The translations under genes were made by a program, and so were the position numbers. The notes beneath the pieces were generated by a model. The model ran no database searches, was not told the DNA's origin, and saw only the letters and a list, made by a program, of their open reading frames with translations. 64,000 nt of DNA from Actinomadura nitritigenes (GTDB taxonomy: Bacteria; Actinomycetota; Actinomycetes; Streptosporangiales; Streptosporangiaceae): NCBI RefSeq assembly GCF_017573545.1, contig NZ_JAGEOK010000013.1, forward strand, positions 62,001 through 126,000. The letters are read 5' to 3'. Positions 24,638 through 34,200 of this stretch are shown in pieces. How positions within the stretch are numbered: the stretch's first letter is position 1; each line of letters begins with the position of its first letter.

Positions 24638-25341
24638 CGGCGGCGAGCATGCTGGCGGAGGCCCGCAAGTCCCTCGGGATGTCGGGCCGTCCCAACACCA
24701 TCACCAAGGAGTACGCCGCCAGGCACGGGGACGAGTTCCTCAAGGCGTCCTGGTGCGACATGGCCGTCACCTACTGGGCGCGGCACAGCGGCAACGCGGG
24801 CGCCGTCCTGCTCGGCGGCGACCGCGCGTACACCGTCTGGCACGCCGAGGACTTCCAGAAGGCCGGGCGCTGGCACGCCGGCACGACCGCGCAGGTCGAC
24901 GCGGCGAAGCCCGGCGACATCGTCTTCTTCGACTGGGGCGCGTCCAACAGCGTCTCCGCGATCGACCACGTCGGCGTGGTCGAGAAGGCGCTCGGCGGCG
25001 GGCGGGTCCAGACGATCGAGGGCAACACCTCCGACGCCTGCAAGCGCAGGGTGCGCGGCGCGGACGTGATCGCGGGCTACGGACGGCCCGACTACAGCGG
25101 CGACAACTGGACGGAGGCCATCGTGGGCAAGCTGCCGCAGGTGAGCAAGGGCGACACGGGCGAGCACGTCGAGAGCGTGCAGGGGCTGCTGCTGGCGCGC
25201 AGCCATCCCGAGGTGGCCGTCAACGGGCACTTCGACGACACCACGGAGGCGGCGGTGAAGGCGGTCCAGAAGTGGGGCGGCGTCACGGCGGACGGGATCG
25301 TCGGGCCGGACACCTGGCCGGTCCTCCTCCGCGTTCACTAG
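24634..25341 (+). CDS. CHAP-domain amidase with peptidoglycan-binding domain
   Basis: A 235-residue protein with an N-terminal CHAP/NlpC-like cysteine peptidase domain: C41 (SWCDMAVTYW), H112 (IDHVGVV) and the polar third position near IEGNTS (E129/N131). The C-terminal PG_binding_1 domain spans about 155-232 (VSKGDTGEHVESVQGLL ... VTADGIVGPDTW). It would cleave peptidoglycan peptide bonds while docked on the wall. No signal peptide is visible, so export would need another route or it acts after lysis. GTG start, coupled to the 55-residue gene. Confidence 0.83.
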   Translation: MTAASMLAEARKSLGMSGRPNTITKEYAARHGDEFLKASWCDMAVTYWARHSGNAGAVLLGGDRAYTVWHAEDFQKAGRWHAGTTAQVDAAKPGDIVFFDWGASNSVSAIDHVGVVEKALGGGRVQTIEGNTSDACKRRVRGADVIAGYGRPDYSGDNWTEAIVGKLPQVSKGDTGEHVESVQGLLLARSHPEVAVNGHFDDTTEAAVKAVQKWGGVTADGIVGPDTWPVLLRVH

Positions 25342-25356
25342 GACCCGCGTTCACGA

Positions 25357-25378
25357 GGACCGGAACTCTTTCCGGTCC
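25357..25378 (+). terminator. Hairpin terminator after CHAP gene
   Basis: GGACCGGAA (25357-25365), CTCT loop, TTCCGGTCC (25370-25378): a perfect 9-bp stem, 16 bases past the stop. Confidence 0.8.
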
Positions 25379-25581
25379 CGCGCAAATAACCCACGTCGGG
25401 GTCTAGTACGCGATTCAACCGCGGCATACCTTCGTAAGGTCGCATGTCGCGGAGCGGTTCCGGCAGGCACGCCGCGGAGTGCTCCAGAGAGGCGGGGCCC
25501 CGATGACGTGGCCAGATCAGCGCGGTCCGCCCGGGGACGTCCTCTCTCCGGTCCACCCCGAGACGTCCCTGGGAGAAACGC

Positions 25582-26076
25582 ATGCCACGTATCCGTGTCG
25601 AGGTCGACGGTGCGACGTACGAGGACGACGTCGAACCGCGGCTTCTTCTCGTCCACTATCTGCGCGACCGGCTGGGGAAGGTCGGCACCCCGGTGGGGTG
25701 CGACACCAGCAACTGCGGAGCCTGCACCGTCCTGATGGACGGGATGAGCGTCAAGAGCTGCTCCGTGCTCGCCGTCCAGGCCGACGGCCGTGACGTCACG
25801 ACCGTCGAAGGGCTGGGGATCGGCGGCGCGGAGCATCCGATGCAGCGCGCCTTCCACGAGGAGCACGCGCTCCAGTGCGGCTACTGCACCCCCGGCATGA
25901 TCATGGCGTCGATCGATCTGCTGCGGGAGAACCCCGACCCGTCCGAGGAGGAGGTCCGGGACGGGCTGGAGGGCAACCTGTGCCGGTGCACCGGCTACCA
26001 GAACATCGTGAAGGCCGTCCGGCGCGCCGCGGCGGAGATGCGGACGCCCGCGCAGGAGCGGGAGGTGACGCCATGA
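25582..26076 (+). CDS. coxS: CO-dehydrogenase-type small subunit, [2Fe-2S] protein
   Basis: A 164-residue electron-transfer subunit of a xanthine-oxidase-family molybdenum hydroxylase. The plant-type cluster uses C40, C45, C48 and C60 (VGCDTSNCGACTV, SC). The second, all-helical cluster uses C99, C102, C134 and C136 (LQCGYCTPGM, NLCRCTGYQ). It passes electrons from the Mo site to FAD. It is the first gene of a coxS-coxL-coxM operon, overlapping coxL by four bases. Confidence 0.93.
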   Translation: MPRIRVEVDGATYEDDVEPRLLLVHYLRDRLGKVGTPVGCDTSNCGACTVLMDGMSVKSCSVLAVQADGRDVTTVEGLGIGGAEHPMQRAFHEEHALQCGYCTPGMIMASIDLLRENPDPSEEEVRDGLEGNLCRCTGYQNIVKAVRRAAAEMRTPAQEREVTP

Positions 26077-28490
26077 CCGCGACGGCCGAGGGCCCCGCGA
26101 AGGAGATGGGCTCGCCCCGGAAACGGTCGGAGGACGCCCGGCTGATCACCGGGCGGACGAAATGGACCGACAACATGGCGCCGGCGGGGACGCTGTACGT
26201 GGCGTTCCTGCGCAGCCCGCACGCGCACGCGCGCATCGCCAGGGTCGACGTCGGGCAGGCGAGGAGCCGCCCCGGGGTGGTGGCGGCGTTCAGCGGCGCC
26301 GACTTCGCGGACGAGCAGGGGACGCTGCCGTGCGCGTGGGTCGTCACCGAGGACATGAAGCATCCGGACCATCCGCCGATGGCGGTGGACGAGGTCCGGT
26401 ACGTGGGCGAGCCGGTGGCGTGCGTGGTCGCGCGGGACCGGTACGCGGCGTTCGACGCGCTGGAGGAGATCGACGTCGACTACGAGCCGCTGCCCGCCGT
26501 GGTGGACATGGAGGCGGCGGTCGCGGACGGCGCCGACCTGGTCCATGAGGGCCTCGGGACGAACACGTCGTACACGTGGGTGTTCGAGAACGGGGACATG
26601 GACGCGGCGATGCGGGACGCGCCGGTCGTGCTGGAGCGCCGGTACGTGCAGCAGCGCCTGATCCCGACGGCGATGGAGCCGCGGTCGGTGCTGTGCGTCC
26701 CTGAGGGCGACGAGTTCACGCTGTACTCGGCGACGCAGATCCCGCACATCCTGCGGCTGATGCTGGCGACGGTCACCGGGATCGGCGAGCACCGGATCCG
26801 GGTCGTCGCGCCGGACGTCGGCGGCGGCTTCGGGTCCAAGCTCCAGGTGTACGGCGAGGAGGTCCTCGCGCTGCTGCTGGCGCGGCGGCTGGGCCGTCCG
26901 GTGAAGTGGACGGAGTCGCGCAGCGAGGGGAACATGACCGTCCACCACGGCCGCGACCAGATCCAGCGGCTGACGCTCGCGGCGGAGCGGGACGGCCGGA
27001 TCCGCGGCGTGAAGGTGGAGCTGCTCGCCGACATGGGCGCCTACCTGATGCTGGTGACGCCCGGCATCCCGCTGCTGGGCGCGTTCATGTTCAACGGCAT
27101 CTACAAGATGGACGCCTACTCCTTCACGTGCTCGGGCGTGTTCACCACGAAGACGCCGACGGACGCGTACCGGGGCGCGGGGCGCCCGGAGGCGACGTTC
27201 GCGATCGAGCGGCTGATGGACGAGCTGGCCGCCGAGCTCGGCATGGACCCGATCGAGGTGCGGCGGCGCAACTGGATCGCGCACGAGGAGTTCCCGTACG
27301 ACACGATCGCGGGCCTCACCTACGACAGCGGGAACTACGAGGCGGCGACGGACAAGGCCCTGGAGCTGTTCGAGTACGACAAGCTGCGCGCGGAGCAGGC
27401 GGACCGGCGCGAGCGCCGCGACCCGGTGCAGCTCGGCATCGGCGTGTCGACGTTCACGGAGATGTGCGGGCTGGCGCCGTCGCGGGTGCTGGGGTCGCTG
27501 TCGTACGGCGCGGGCGGCTGGGAGCACGCGTCGGTCCGGGTGCTGCCGTCCGGGAAGGTCGAGGTCGTCACGGGGTCGTCCGCGCACGGGCAGGGCCACG
27601 AGACGGCGTGGGCGCAGATCACCGCGGACCGGCTGGGCGTCCCGTTCGAGGACGTGAAGGTGCTGCACGGCGACACGGCCGTGTCGCACAAGGGCATGGA
27701 CACCTACGGGTCGCGGTCGCTGGCGGTCGGCGGGATGGCGCTGTACTCGGCGTGCGACAAGGTCGTCGACAAGGCCCGGAAGGTCGCCGCGCACCTGCTG
27801 GAGGCGTCCGAGCAGGACCTGGAGTTCGAGGGCGGGCGGTTCAGCGTCCGGGGCGTCCAGCAGGAGGGCCGGACGCTGCAGGAGGTCGCGCTGGCCGCGT
27901 TCGCGGCGCACGACCTGCCGGACGGGATCGAGCCGTCGCTGGACTCCGACGCGACGTTCGACCCGGACAACTTCTCCTTCCCGCACGGCACGCACCTGTG
28001 CGCGGCCGAGGTCGACACCGAGACCGGGATGGTGAGGATCCGCAAGTACGTCGCGGTGGACGACGTCGGCAAGGTCGTGAACCCGCTGATCGTCGAGGGG
28101 CAGGTGCACGGCGGGCTCGCGCAGGGCATCGCGCAGGCGCTGTACGAGGAGGCCGTGTACGACGCGGACGGCAACCTCACGACGACGACGATGGCCGACT
28201 ACCTGATCCCGTCGGCGGCGGACCTGCCGTCGTTCACGACCGACCGCACCGAGACGCCCGCGACGTCCAACCCGATGGGCGTGAAGGGCGTCGGCGAGGC
28301 CGGCACGATCGCCTCGACCCCGGCGGTCGTGAACGCGGTCGTGGACGCGCTGCGCCCGTTCGGGGTGGACGACGTCCCGATGCCGTGCACGCCGGAGCGC
28401 GTGTGGCGCGCGCTCCGCTCGGAGTCCACGCCGGACACCGCCGAACCGGGAGCGGGCGGCGGTCTCGGATCGGCCGGAGGTGCCCAGTGA
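26073..28490 (+). CDS. coxL: CO-dehydrogenase-type large subunit (form II), molybdopterin hydroxylase
   Basis: An 805-residue molybdenum subunit binding Mo-molybdopterin cytosine dinucleotide. Recognisable features are RSEDARLITGRTKWTDN, VVAPDVGGGFGSK, and the active-site loop AYRGAGR at residues 365-371. Form I CO dehydrogenases carry AYRCSFR with the Cu-ligating Cys; the form II AYRGAGR seen here lacks it, so CO is not necessarily the substrate. The terminal segment GVKGVGEAGTIASTP carries the catalytic Glu. ATG 26073 overlaps coxS, and GTGA couples it to coxM. Confidence 0.93.
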   Translation: MTATAEGPAKEMGSPRKRSEDARLITGRTKWTDNMAPAGTLYVAFLRSPHAHARIARVDVGQARSRPGVVAAFSGADFADEQGTLPCAWVVTEDMKHPDHPPMAVDEVRYVGEPVACVVARDRYAAFDALEEIDVDYEPLPAVVDMEAAVADGADLVHEGLGTNTSYTWVFENGDMDAAMRDAPVVLERRYVQQRLIPTAMEPRSVLCVPEGDEFTLYSATQIPHILRLMLATVTGIGEHRIRVVAPDVGGGFGSKLQVYGEEVLALLLARRLGRPVKWTESRSEGNMTVHHGRDQIQRLTLAAERDGRIRGVKVELLADMGAYLMLVTPGIPLLGAFMFNGIYKMDAYSFTCSGVFTTKTPTDAYRGAGRPEATFAIERLMDELAAELGMDPIEVRRRNWIAHEEFPYDTIAGLTYDSGNYEAATDKALELFEYDKLRAEQADRRERRDPVQLGIGVSTFTEMCGLAPSRVLGSLSYGAGGWEHASVRVLPSGKVEVVTGSSAHGQGHETAWAQITADRLGVPFEDVKVLHGDTAVSHKGMDTYGSRSLAVGGMALYSACDKVVDKARKVAAHLLEASEQDLEFEGGRFSVRGVQQEGRTLQEVALAAFAAHDLPDGIEPSLDSDATFDPDNFSFPHGTHLCAAEVDTETGMVRIRKYVAVDDVGKVVNPLIVEGQVHGGLAQGIAQALYEEAVYDADGNLTTTTMADYLIPSAADLPSFTTDRTETPATSNPMGVKGVGEAGTIASTPAVVNAVVDALRPFGVDDVPMPCTPERVWRALRSESTPDTAEPGAGGGLGSAGGAQ

Positions 28491-29344
28491 TCCCCGCGAC
28501 GTTCGACTACGTGCGGCCCGCGTCGGTGGACGACGCCGCGCGGGCGCTGGCCGACGCCGGCGAGGACGCGAAGGTCCTCGCCGGCGGGCAGAGCCTGATG
28601 CCGCTGCTGCGGATGCGGCTCGCCTATCCCGACGCGCTCATCGACCTCGACCGGCTGGACGGGCTGCGGGAGATCCGCGACGACGGCGGCGCGGTGGTCA
28701 TCGGCGCGATGGCGACGCATCACCAGGTGGTCGGCGACCCGCTGGTGCGCGAGCACCTGCCGCTGCTGGCGCGGGCGACGGAGACGGTCGCGGACCCCGC
28801 GGTCCGGCACCGCGGAACGTTCTGCGGGTCGCTGGCGCACGCGGACCCGGCGGGCGACCTGCCGGCGGTCGCGCTGGCGCTGGACGCGGTGCTGCTGGCC
28901 CGGTCGGTGCGCGGCGAGCGGGAGATCCCGGCGGCGGAGTTCTTCGTCGACTGGATGACCTCGGCGCTGGAGCCGGACGAGCTGCTGGTCGGGGTCCGGG
29001 TGCCGAAGCTCGGCGAGGGCTGGGGCGTGCACTACGAGAAGTTCCACCGGACGGCGCAGGCGTGGGCGATCGTCGGGGTCGCCTGCGCGGTGCGCCGGTC
29101 GGGGGACACGGTGGAGGACGCCCGCGTCGCGCTGACCAACATGGGGCCGGCGCCGGTCCGGGCGAGCGGGGTCGAGGAGGCCGTCCGGGGGCGCGCGGCG
29201 TCGCGGGAGGCGTTCCAGGCCGCCGCGGCGCACGCCGCCGAGGGCACCGAACCGCCGGCGGACCTGCACGGGTCCGCCGAATACCGGACGCACCTGGCGT
29301 CCGTGCTGACCGCGCGGGCGCTGAGCGCGGCGGCGAACGTATGA
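28487..29344 (+). CDS. coxM: CO-dehydrogenase-type medium subunit, FAD-binding
   Basis: A 285-residue FAD subunit of the same enzyme complex. It has the vanillyl-alcohol-oxidase-like FAD motifs AGGQSLMPLLRMR (about residues 31-43) and RHRGTFCGSLAHADPAGDLP, where T-x-GG/GS contacts the pyrophosphate. It accepts electrons from the [2Fe-2S] subunit and passes them to an acceptor. GTG 28487 overlaps the coxL stop. Its stop in turn overlaps a 19-codon frame. Confidence 0.92.
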   Translation: MIPATFDYVRPASVDDAARALADAGEDAKVLAGGQSLMPLLRMRLAYPDALIDLDRLDGLREIRDDGGAVVIGAMATHHQVVGDPLVREHLPLLARATETVADPAVRHRGTFCGSLAHADPAGDLPAVALALDAVLLARSVRGEREIPAAEFFVDWMTSALEPDELLVGVRVPKLGEGWGVHYEKFHRTAQAWAIVGVACAVRRSGDTVEDARVALTNMGPAPVRASGVEEAVRGRAASREAFQAAAAHAAEGTEPPADLHGSAEYRTHLASVLTARALSAAANV

Positions 29345-29400
29345 ACGAGCCGGCTCGGCGGGTGCGCGGGATCGTCCCCTCGCACGCGGCGCGCGGCTGA
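29341..29400 (+). CDS. Tiny frame coupled to coxM (19 codons)
   Basis: ATG 29341 overlaps the coxM stop (ATGA) and opens a 19-codon frame, MNEPARRVRGIVPSHAARG, ending at 29400, just before a terminator. It is basic and matches nothing I recognise. It may be a remnant of a lost downstream gene, a real micropeptide or chance. Confidence 0.25.
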   Translation: MNEPARRVRGIVPSHAARG

Positions 29401-29411
29401 GTCGCGGCCGT

Positions 29412-29445
29412 GCGGCCGGGTCCCCGCGCCCCGGGGCCCGGCCGC
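29412..29445 (+). terminator. Strong hairpin terminator after cox operon
   Basis: GCGGCCGGG (29412-29420) pairs with CCCGGCCGC (29437-29445), extended inward by CCCC/GGGG past one bulged T. It ends the coxSLM transcript and separates it from coxG. Confidence 0.75.
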
Positions 29446-29552
29446 GCGGCCCGCCCGTCCCCCGGGGGGCGTGGGGCCACCCCGCACTGGCGGCGCCCAG
29501 GTGATCGCCGTAAGGTCGCGAGGAAGAACACCGGACGATAAGGACCATGATC

Positions 29553-30374
29553 ATGGAGCTCGACCACGAATTCACCGTCCCCGTGCCGGTGGATCGGGCC
29601 TGGTCGGTGCTGCTCGACGTGGAGCGCGTCGCGTCGTGCATGCCGGGCGCGACCCTCGACTCGGTCGACGGCGACGAGTACGCGGGCCGGATGAAGGTGA
29701 AGGTCGGCGCGATGACCATCACCTACCGGGGCACCGCGCGCATCGTCGCGGCCGACGAGCCGTCCCGCACCGTCACGATGGAGGCGTCCGCGAAGGAGGC
29801 GCGCGGCTCGGGCACGGCGTCGGCGACCGTCCAGGCGAAGCTGCACCAGCAGGAGGACGGCACGACCCTCGTGTCGGTGCGCACCAAGCTCAACGTGACG
29901 GGGCGGCCCGCGCAGTTCGGCCGCAACATCCTGTCCGAGGTCGGCTCGAAGATCATCGCGCGGTTCGCGAAGGCGCTCGCGGCGGAGCTGGAGTCGCCGG
30001 CCGAGCCGGAGGCCCCGGAGGCCGGGGCGGCCGCGCCCGCGGAGCCCGTCCAGGAGGTCGTACCGGTGCCGGAGACCCCGGCCGAGGAGCCGGCCCCGGT
30101 GCCCGAACCGGCCGTCGAGAAGGCCGCGGAGCCGGAGCAGGCGCCGGAGCCGGAACCGGCGAAGGCGGAGGTGGCGCGCCCCGCGCCGGCCGCGCCGCCG
30201 CGGCACGCGGCGCCGTCCGAGCGGCCGCCCCTGCGGCTCGCGCGCGACGACGACGCGATCGACCTGCTGGAGGTCGCGGGGCCGTCGCTGGTGAAGCGGG
30301 CCGTCCCGGCGGCGGGCGGCCTCGTCGTCCTGCTGCTGCTGATCCGCTGGCTGGTGCGGCGCCGCAGGCGCTGA
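29553..30374 (+). CDS. coxG: CoxG-like SRPBCC protein with C-terminal membrane anchor
   Basis: A 273-residue protein. Residues 1-145 are the carbon monoxide dehydrogenase subunit G fold (FTVPVPVDRAWSVLLDVERVASCMPGA, AKLHQQEDGTTLVSVRTKLNVTGRPAQFGR). A long Pro/Glu/Ala linker follows (about 150-225), then a single helix GGLVVLLLLIRWLV with a basic RRRRR tail. CoxG proteins recruit the Mo hydroxylase to the membrane, and this layout fits that. ATG 29553 is chosen because AAGGA (29540-29544) is eight bases away; ATG 29547 is too close. It has its own transcription unit after a terminator. Confidence 0.87.
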   Translation: MELDHEFTVPVPVDRAWSVLLDVERVASCMPGATLDSVDGDEYAGRMKVKVGAMTITYRGTARIVAADEPSRTVTMEASAKEARGSGTASATVQAKLHQQEDGTTLVSVRTKLNVTGRPAQFGRNILSEVGSKIIARFAKALAAELESPAEPEAPEAGAAAPAEPVQEVVPVPETPAEEPAPVPEPAVEKAAEPEQAPEPEPAKAEVARPAPAAPPRHAAPSERPPLRLARDDDAIDLLEVAGPSLVKRAVPAAGGLVVLLLLIRWLVRRRRR

Positions 30375-30422
30375 CGGCCCGCCGAGGCTCGGAGCCGGTT
30401 CAAGCGCGGGTCAACGATCGGC

Positions 30423-31178
30423 ATGCGATCGGCGACGACGGTGGAACGCGCCGCCGCGATGGCGTGGCCTTGTCCCGTGGACACGATCGAGCTGCAGCGG
30501 ATCTCGGGGATCGAGAACGACAACTGGTGGTACCGGGAACGGCGCGCGATCATCTCCGGTGAGCTGCTGCGGTTCAGCGTGCCCGGCGCGGCCGTCGACA
30601 TCGGCGCCGGGGCGGGCGCGGACGCGCGGACGCTGGCCGGGCACGGCTGGCGGGCGACCGCCATCGACCTGAACCCGGGCGCGGTAGCGCTCGCGCGCGC
30701 ACAGGGCGTCGAGGCGTACGAGGGCGACGCCCGCTACCTCCCGCTCCCCGGTGAGCAGTACGACCTGGCGCTCGCGATGGACGTGCTGGCGCACGTCGAC
30801 GACCACGAGCGCGCCGCCGCCGAGATCGCCCGGGTGCTGAAGCCCGGCGGGACGGCGCTGGTGTGCGTCCCGTGCGACATGAGCCTGTGGTCGGCGCACG
30901 ACGTCGCGCTCGGGCGCGTCCGCCGCTACACCCGCGGCGCCCTCACCGAACTCCTCGAAGGCGCCGGCCTGCTGCTGGAGCGGCTGTGGAGCCGCGGCGT
31001 GCTGCTGCGTCCCGTGCTGCGCCGGCTCCGGCACCGGACGACGCGCCGCGAGGACCTCGCTCCCCTGCACCCGCTGGCGAACGACGCCCTGCGGCTGTCG
31101 ATGGCCGTGGAGCGGCGGCTGCCGCTGTGGTCGTGGCCGGGCACCTGGCTGTTCGCCCGCTGCCGCCGCCCCGGCTGA
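30423..31178 (+). CDS. Class I SAM-dependent methyltransferase
   Basis: A 251-residue methyltransferase with the Rossmann SAM site: motif I VDIGAGAGADARTLA (about 59-73), motif II ATAIDLNPGAVAL, and YDLALAMDVLAHVDDHERA. The C-terminal part is Arg/Leu-rich with a possible amphipathic segment near the end (LWSWPGTWLFARC). Start is either ATG 30423 or ATG 30459; neither has a good SD. It stands next to the teichoic-acid-type genes but on the opposite strand. Substrate unknown. Confidence 0.85.
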   Translation: MRSATTVERAAAMAWPCPVDTIELQRISGIENDNWWYRERRAIISGELLRFSVPGAAVDIGAGAGADARTLAGHGWRATAIDLNPGAVALARAQGVEAYEGDARYLPLPGEQYDLALAMDVLAHVDDHERAAAEIARVLKPGGTALVCVPCDMSLWSAHDVALGRVRRYTRGALTELLEGAGLLLERLWSRGVLLRPVLRRLRHRTTRREDLAPLHPLANDALRLSMAVERRLPLWSWPGTWLFARCRRPG

Positions 31179-31195
31179 CCGGGCGGCGTTCACGC

Positions 31196-31241
31196 GCGGC
31201 GAGCCGTCGTCATGGCGGGGCTCATGACGGCGGCTCGCCGC
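31196..31241. terminator. Bidirectional hairpin terminator
   Basis: A 19-bp stem (31196-31214 with 31223-31241, one G/T mismatch) around an 8-base loop lies between the convergent methyltransferase and transferase genes and can serve both. Confidence 0.82.
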
Positions 31242-31244
31242 AGG

Positions 31245-34200
31245 TCAGCGGGGGAAGACGTGGTCGATGACGCGGGACGCGGCCTCGCCGTCGTCGTGCG
31301 GGCAGTACTTGACGAAGAAGTCGTCGTACCGGCCGCTGTACTCGTCCTCCAGGGCGGGCGCCTCCCGGACGGCTTCGGCGACCTCCTCGGACGTGGCGAC
31401 CAGCGGCCCCGGCGCCTCCAGGTCCAGGTCCAGGTAGAAGCCGCGGACGTGGTCGCGGTAGCGCTCCAGGTCGTAGGTGTAGAAGACCATCGGGCGGCCC
31501 AGGACCGCGTAGTCGAACATGGCGGACGAGTAGTCCGTCACCAGCATGTCGGACGCCATGTAGAGGTCGGCGATGTCGGGGTAGCGGGTGACGTCGATGA
31601 CGAAGTCGTCGGACGCCAGATGGGCGCGGTCCGTGACGAGGTAGTGCGCGCGCAGGAGCAGGACGTGGTCCTCCCCGAGCGCGCGCCGCATGGCCTCGAC
31701 GTCCAGCTCTAGGTGGAAGCCGCGGCGGTCCGGGGTGTGGTGCTCGTCGTCCCGCCAGGTCGGCGCGTACAGCACCACTTTCTTGCCCTCGGGGATGCCG
31801 AGGCGCTTGCGGATGTCCGCGCCCACGCGCTGCCACTCGGGAGCGCTCATGACGTCGTTGCGCGGAAACCCGGTCTCCAGGACCTCTCCGCTGTAGTGGA
31901 ACGCGCGCCGCATCACCTGCGTGGCGAACGGGCTGGACGACAGCAGGTAGTCCCACCGGGGCACTTCGCGCTGTATCCAGTCGAGCTTCTCGGTGCGCCG
32001 GTACGGCAGGTCCTTCAGGTCGTAGCCGAGCCGCTTGAGCGGGGTGCCGTGCCAGGTCTGCAGGTAGATCTGCCCCGGTCGCTTGGCGAACCAGTACGGC
32101 GCCCCGTAGTTGGTGACGATGTACTGTGCGCGCGCGAGCGTTCGGTAGTGCTCGCGTGTGTCCGCCTGGACGGTCCGGGCCTCGCCCTCGACGGCGAACT
32201 GGCCGTCCCGTGAGACCCACACGCATTCGAGGTCGGGCCTGCGCTTGGCGAGCTCCTCGTAGAGCGCGCGCGGGTTGCAGCTGTACTGGGACGCGTTGCA
32301 GCTGTCGAACACGACGATGTCCGACAGCGGGCTGCGCAGGTAGACGGGATAGTCGTTCTGCTGCAGGAGCCGCTGCGCGTGCCGTCCGCGCTCGTCCTCC
32401 GACAGGGCCGGACGGCTGTGGATCTGCACCGCGTCGGTCTGGTGGACGCCGACCTCGAACTCGTGCGTCCCGACGCGCCGCCATTCGGGCAGGGCGGGTA
32501 TCCCGGCGCGCTCGGCGACGACGGCGACGTCCCCGGACCGGGTGGGCGCGATCAGGTCCCAGGCGCCCTCGGCGAGCGGCAGGTCCGTCCCGAACACCGG
32601 CAGGCGCGCGGGCGTGAGCGCGGCGGTGAACCGGTTCCCCTCCCAGGTCAGCGGCACCTCGTGCGCCTCGCCCGAGCGGCTGCGGTGCAGGACGAGGCGG
32701 CCGGGCCGGTCCTCCGGGTCGGCGTAGGTGCCGGTGAGGGTGAGCCGGCCCTCGGCGTCCCATGCGGCCTGCGTGACCACGGGCCGGAAGCCGCGCTCGA
32801 TGCCGCGCAGGTTGCCGTACGCCGTGCGGGTCACGACGAACTCGCGGCCCCGCCAGGCGAACCTGGCCTCGGCGAGATTCGCGGCCATGGTGAGCCGGAG
32901 CGGGCCGCCCTCGCCGCTCAGCCGGATGTCCCAGTCGATGACGTCCAGCAGGTGCGCGTGGCCGGGAGCGGTGCGCGGGATGCCGTCCTCCGAGCCGTGA
33001 TCCGGCCCTCCGCCGGGCCCGCCGACCGGGCGGACGCCGGGGGCGGACGCGTCGTCGGCGGCCTCGGGGATCGAGAGCAGGCCGTCCAGCGGAAGCGTCG
33101 CGGTGAAGCTGAAGCCGGTCCCTTCGGCCGCCGGCGTCACCGCCGCCGGGCGGACCGTGACGTCGCCGAACACCTCCGTCCCGCCGTGCCGCCGCGCCGC
33201 CGTGATCGCCGCCCCGGCGCCGAGCGCCCGGTTCGTCCACCCGGTCAGCTCCAGCACGTCGCCCAGCCGGCGGAACCCGGTGAGCACGGCCCGGGACGCC
33301 TTGACGTGCACGGCGAACCCCTCGTCGCCGTCCGCCGGCTGGACCGCGACGTGCTCGGCGGGCTGCCGCGCGGCCGTCCACCGCACCCGCGGCGCCGCCG
33401 CGGTGACCCGCCGGACGGCCTTGTGCCCCGCCGTCGTCACCTCCGCGTACAGCTCCCACGCGGCGGTGCGCCACTCCTCGCCGTCGCGCAGCGCCTCCGG
33501 GTCGATCCGGACGGCGAACCCCGACCACTCGTAGGAGACCAGCGCCTGCCCGGAGCGGGCCGTGGCCTCGGGGCAGCGGGTCCGCTCCACGTCGAGGCGG
33601 ACCTCCTGCCCGGTCCGGGCGTCGCGCAGCCACATCCGGATCTTGGAGTCGTGCGCCGACGACACGTCGAGGCGGGCGAGGTGCGCGAACCCCTCGATCG
33701 TGAGGACGTCCCCGTCCCAGCCGGCCCGCTCCACCCCCGCCCACAGCTCGAACTCGTCGGTGACGTCGTACACCTCGTCGGGGACCGCGCGGTGCGGGTC
33801 GCCGAAGAACGGGTAGCGGGCGTACCAGCGCTGCCGGAACCGGCCCTTCGCGACGAGCGGGACCTCGTCCAGGCCGCCCTCCTCGAACCGCAGCACCTCC
33901 AGCAGCTCGGGCAGCATCCGCTCGCCGAGCAGGTGCAGCTCCAGCCGCTTGATCGCCTCCAGCCCGGACACCGCCGCCGGGTGCGCCTCCGCGACGATCT
34001 CCGCGCCGAGGCCGACCAGCCGGCGGCGCTCCTGCTCGGACGCGGCGGGCAGCGCGTGCACGAGCGCGCGGACGTCCAGGTCCAGCGCGTACATGTCGTG
34101 GGCGGGCAGCAGTTCCGGCGCCCGGTCGCGCAGGACGCGGCGCACCATCCCCAGCGCGGCCATCCGGTCGATGATGTCGCCGAGCTCCTGCCGTTCCCGC

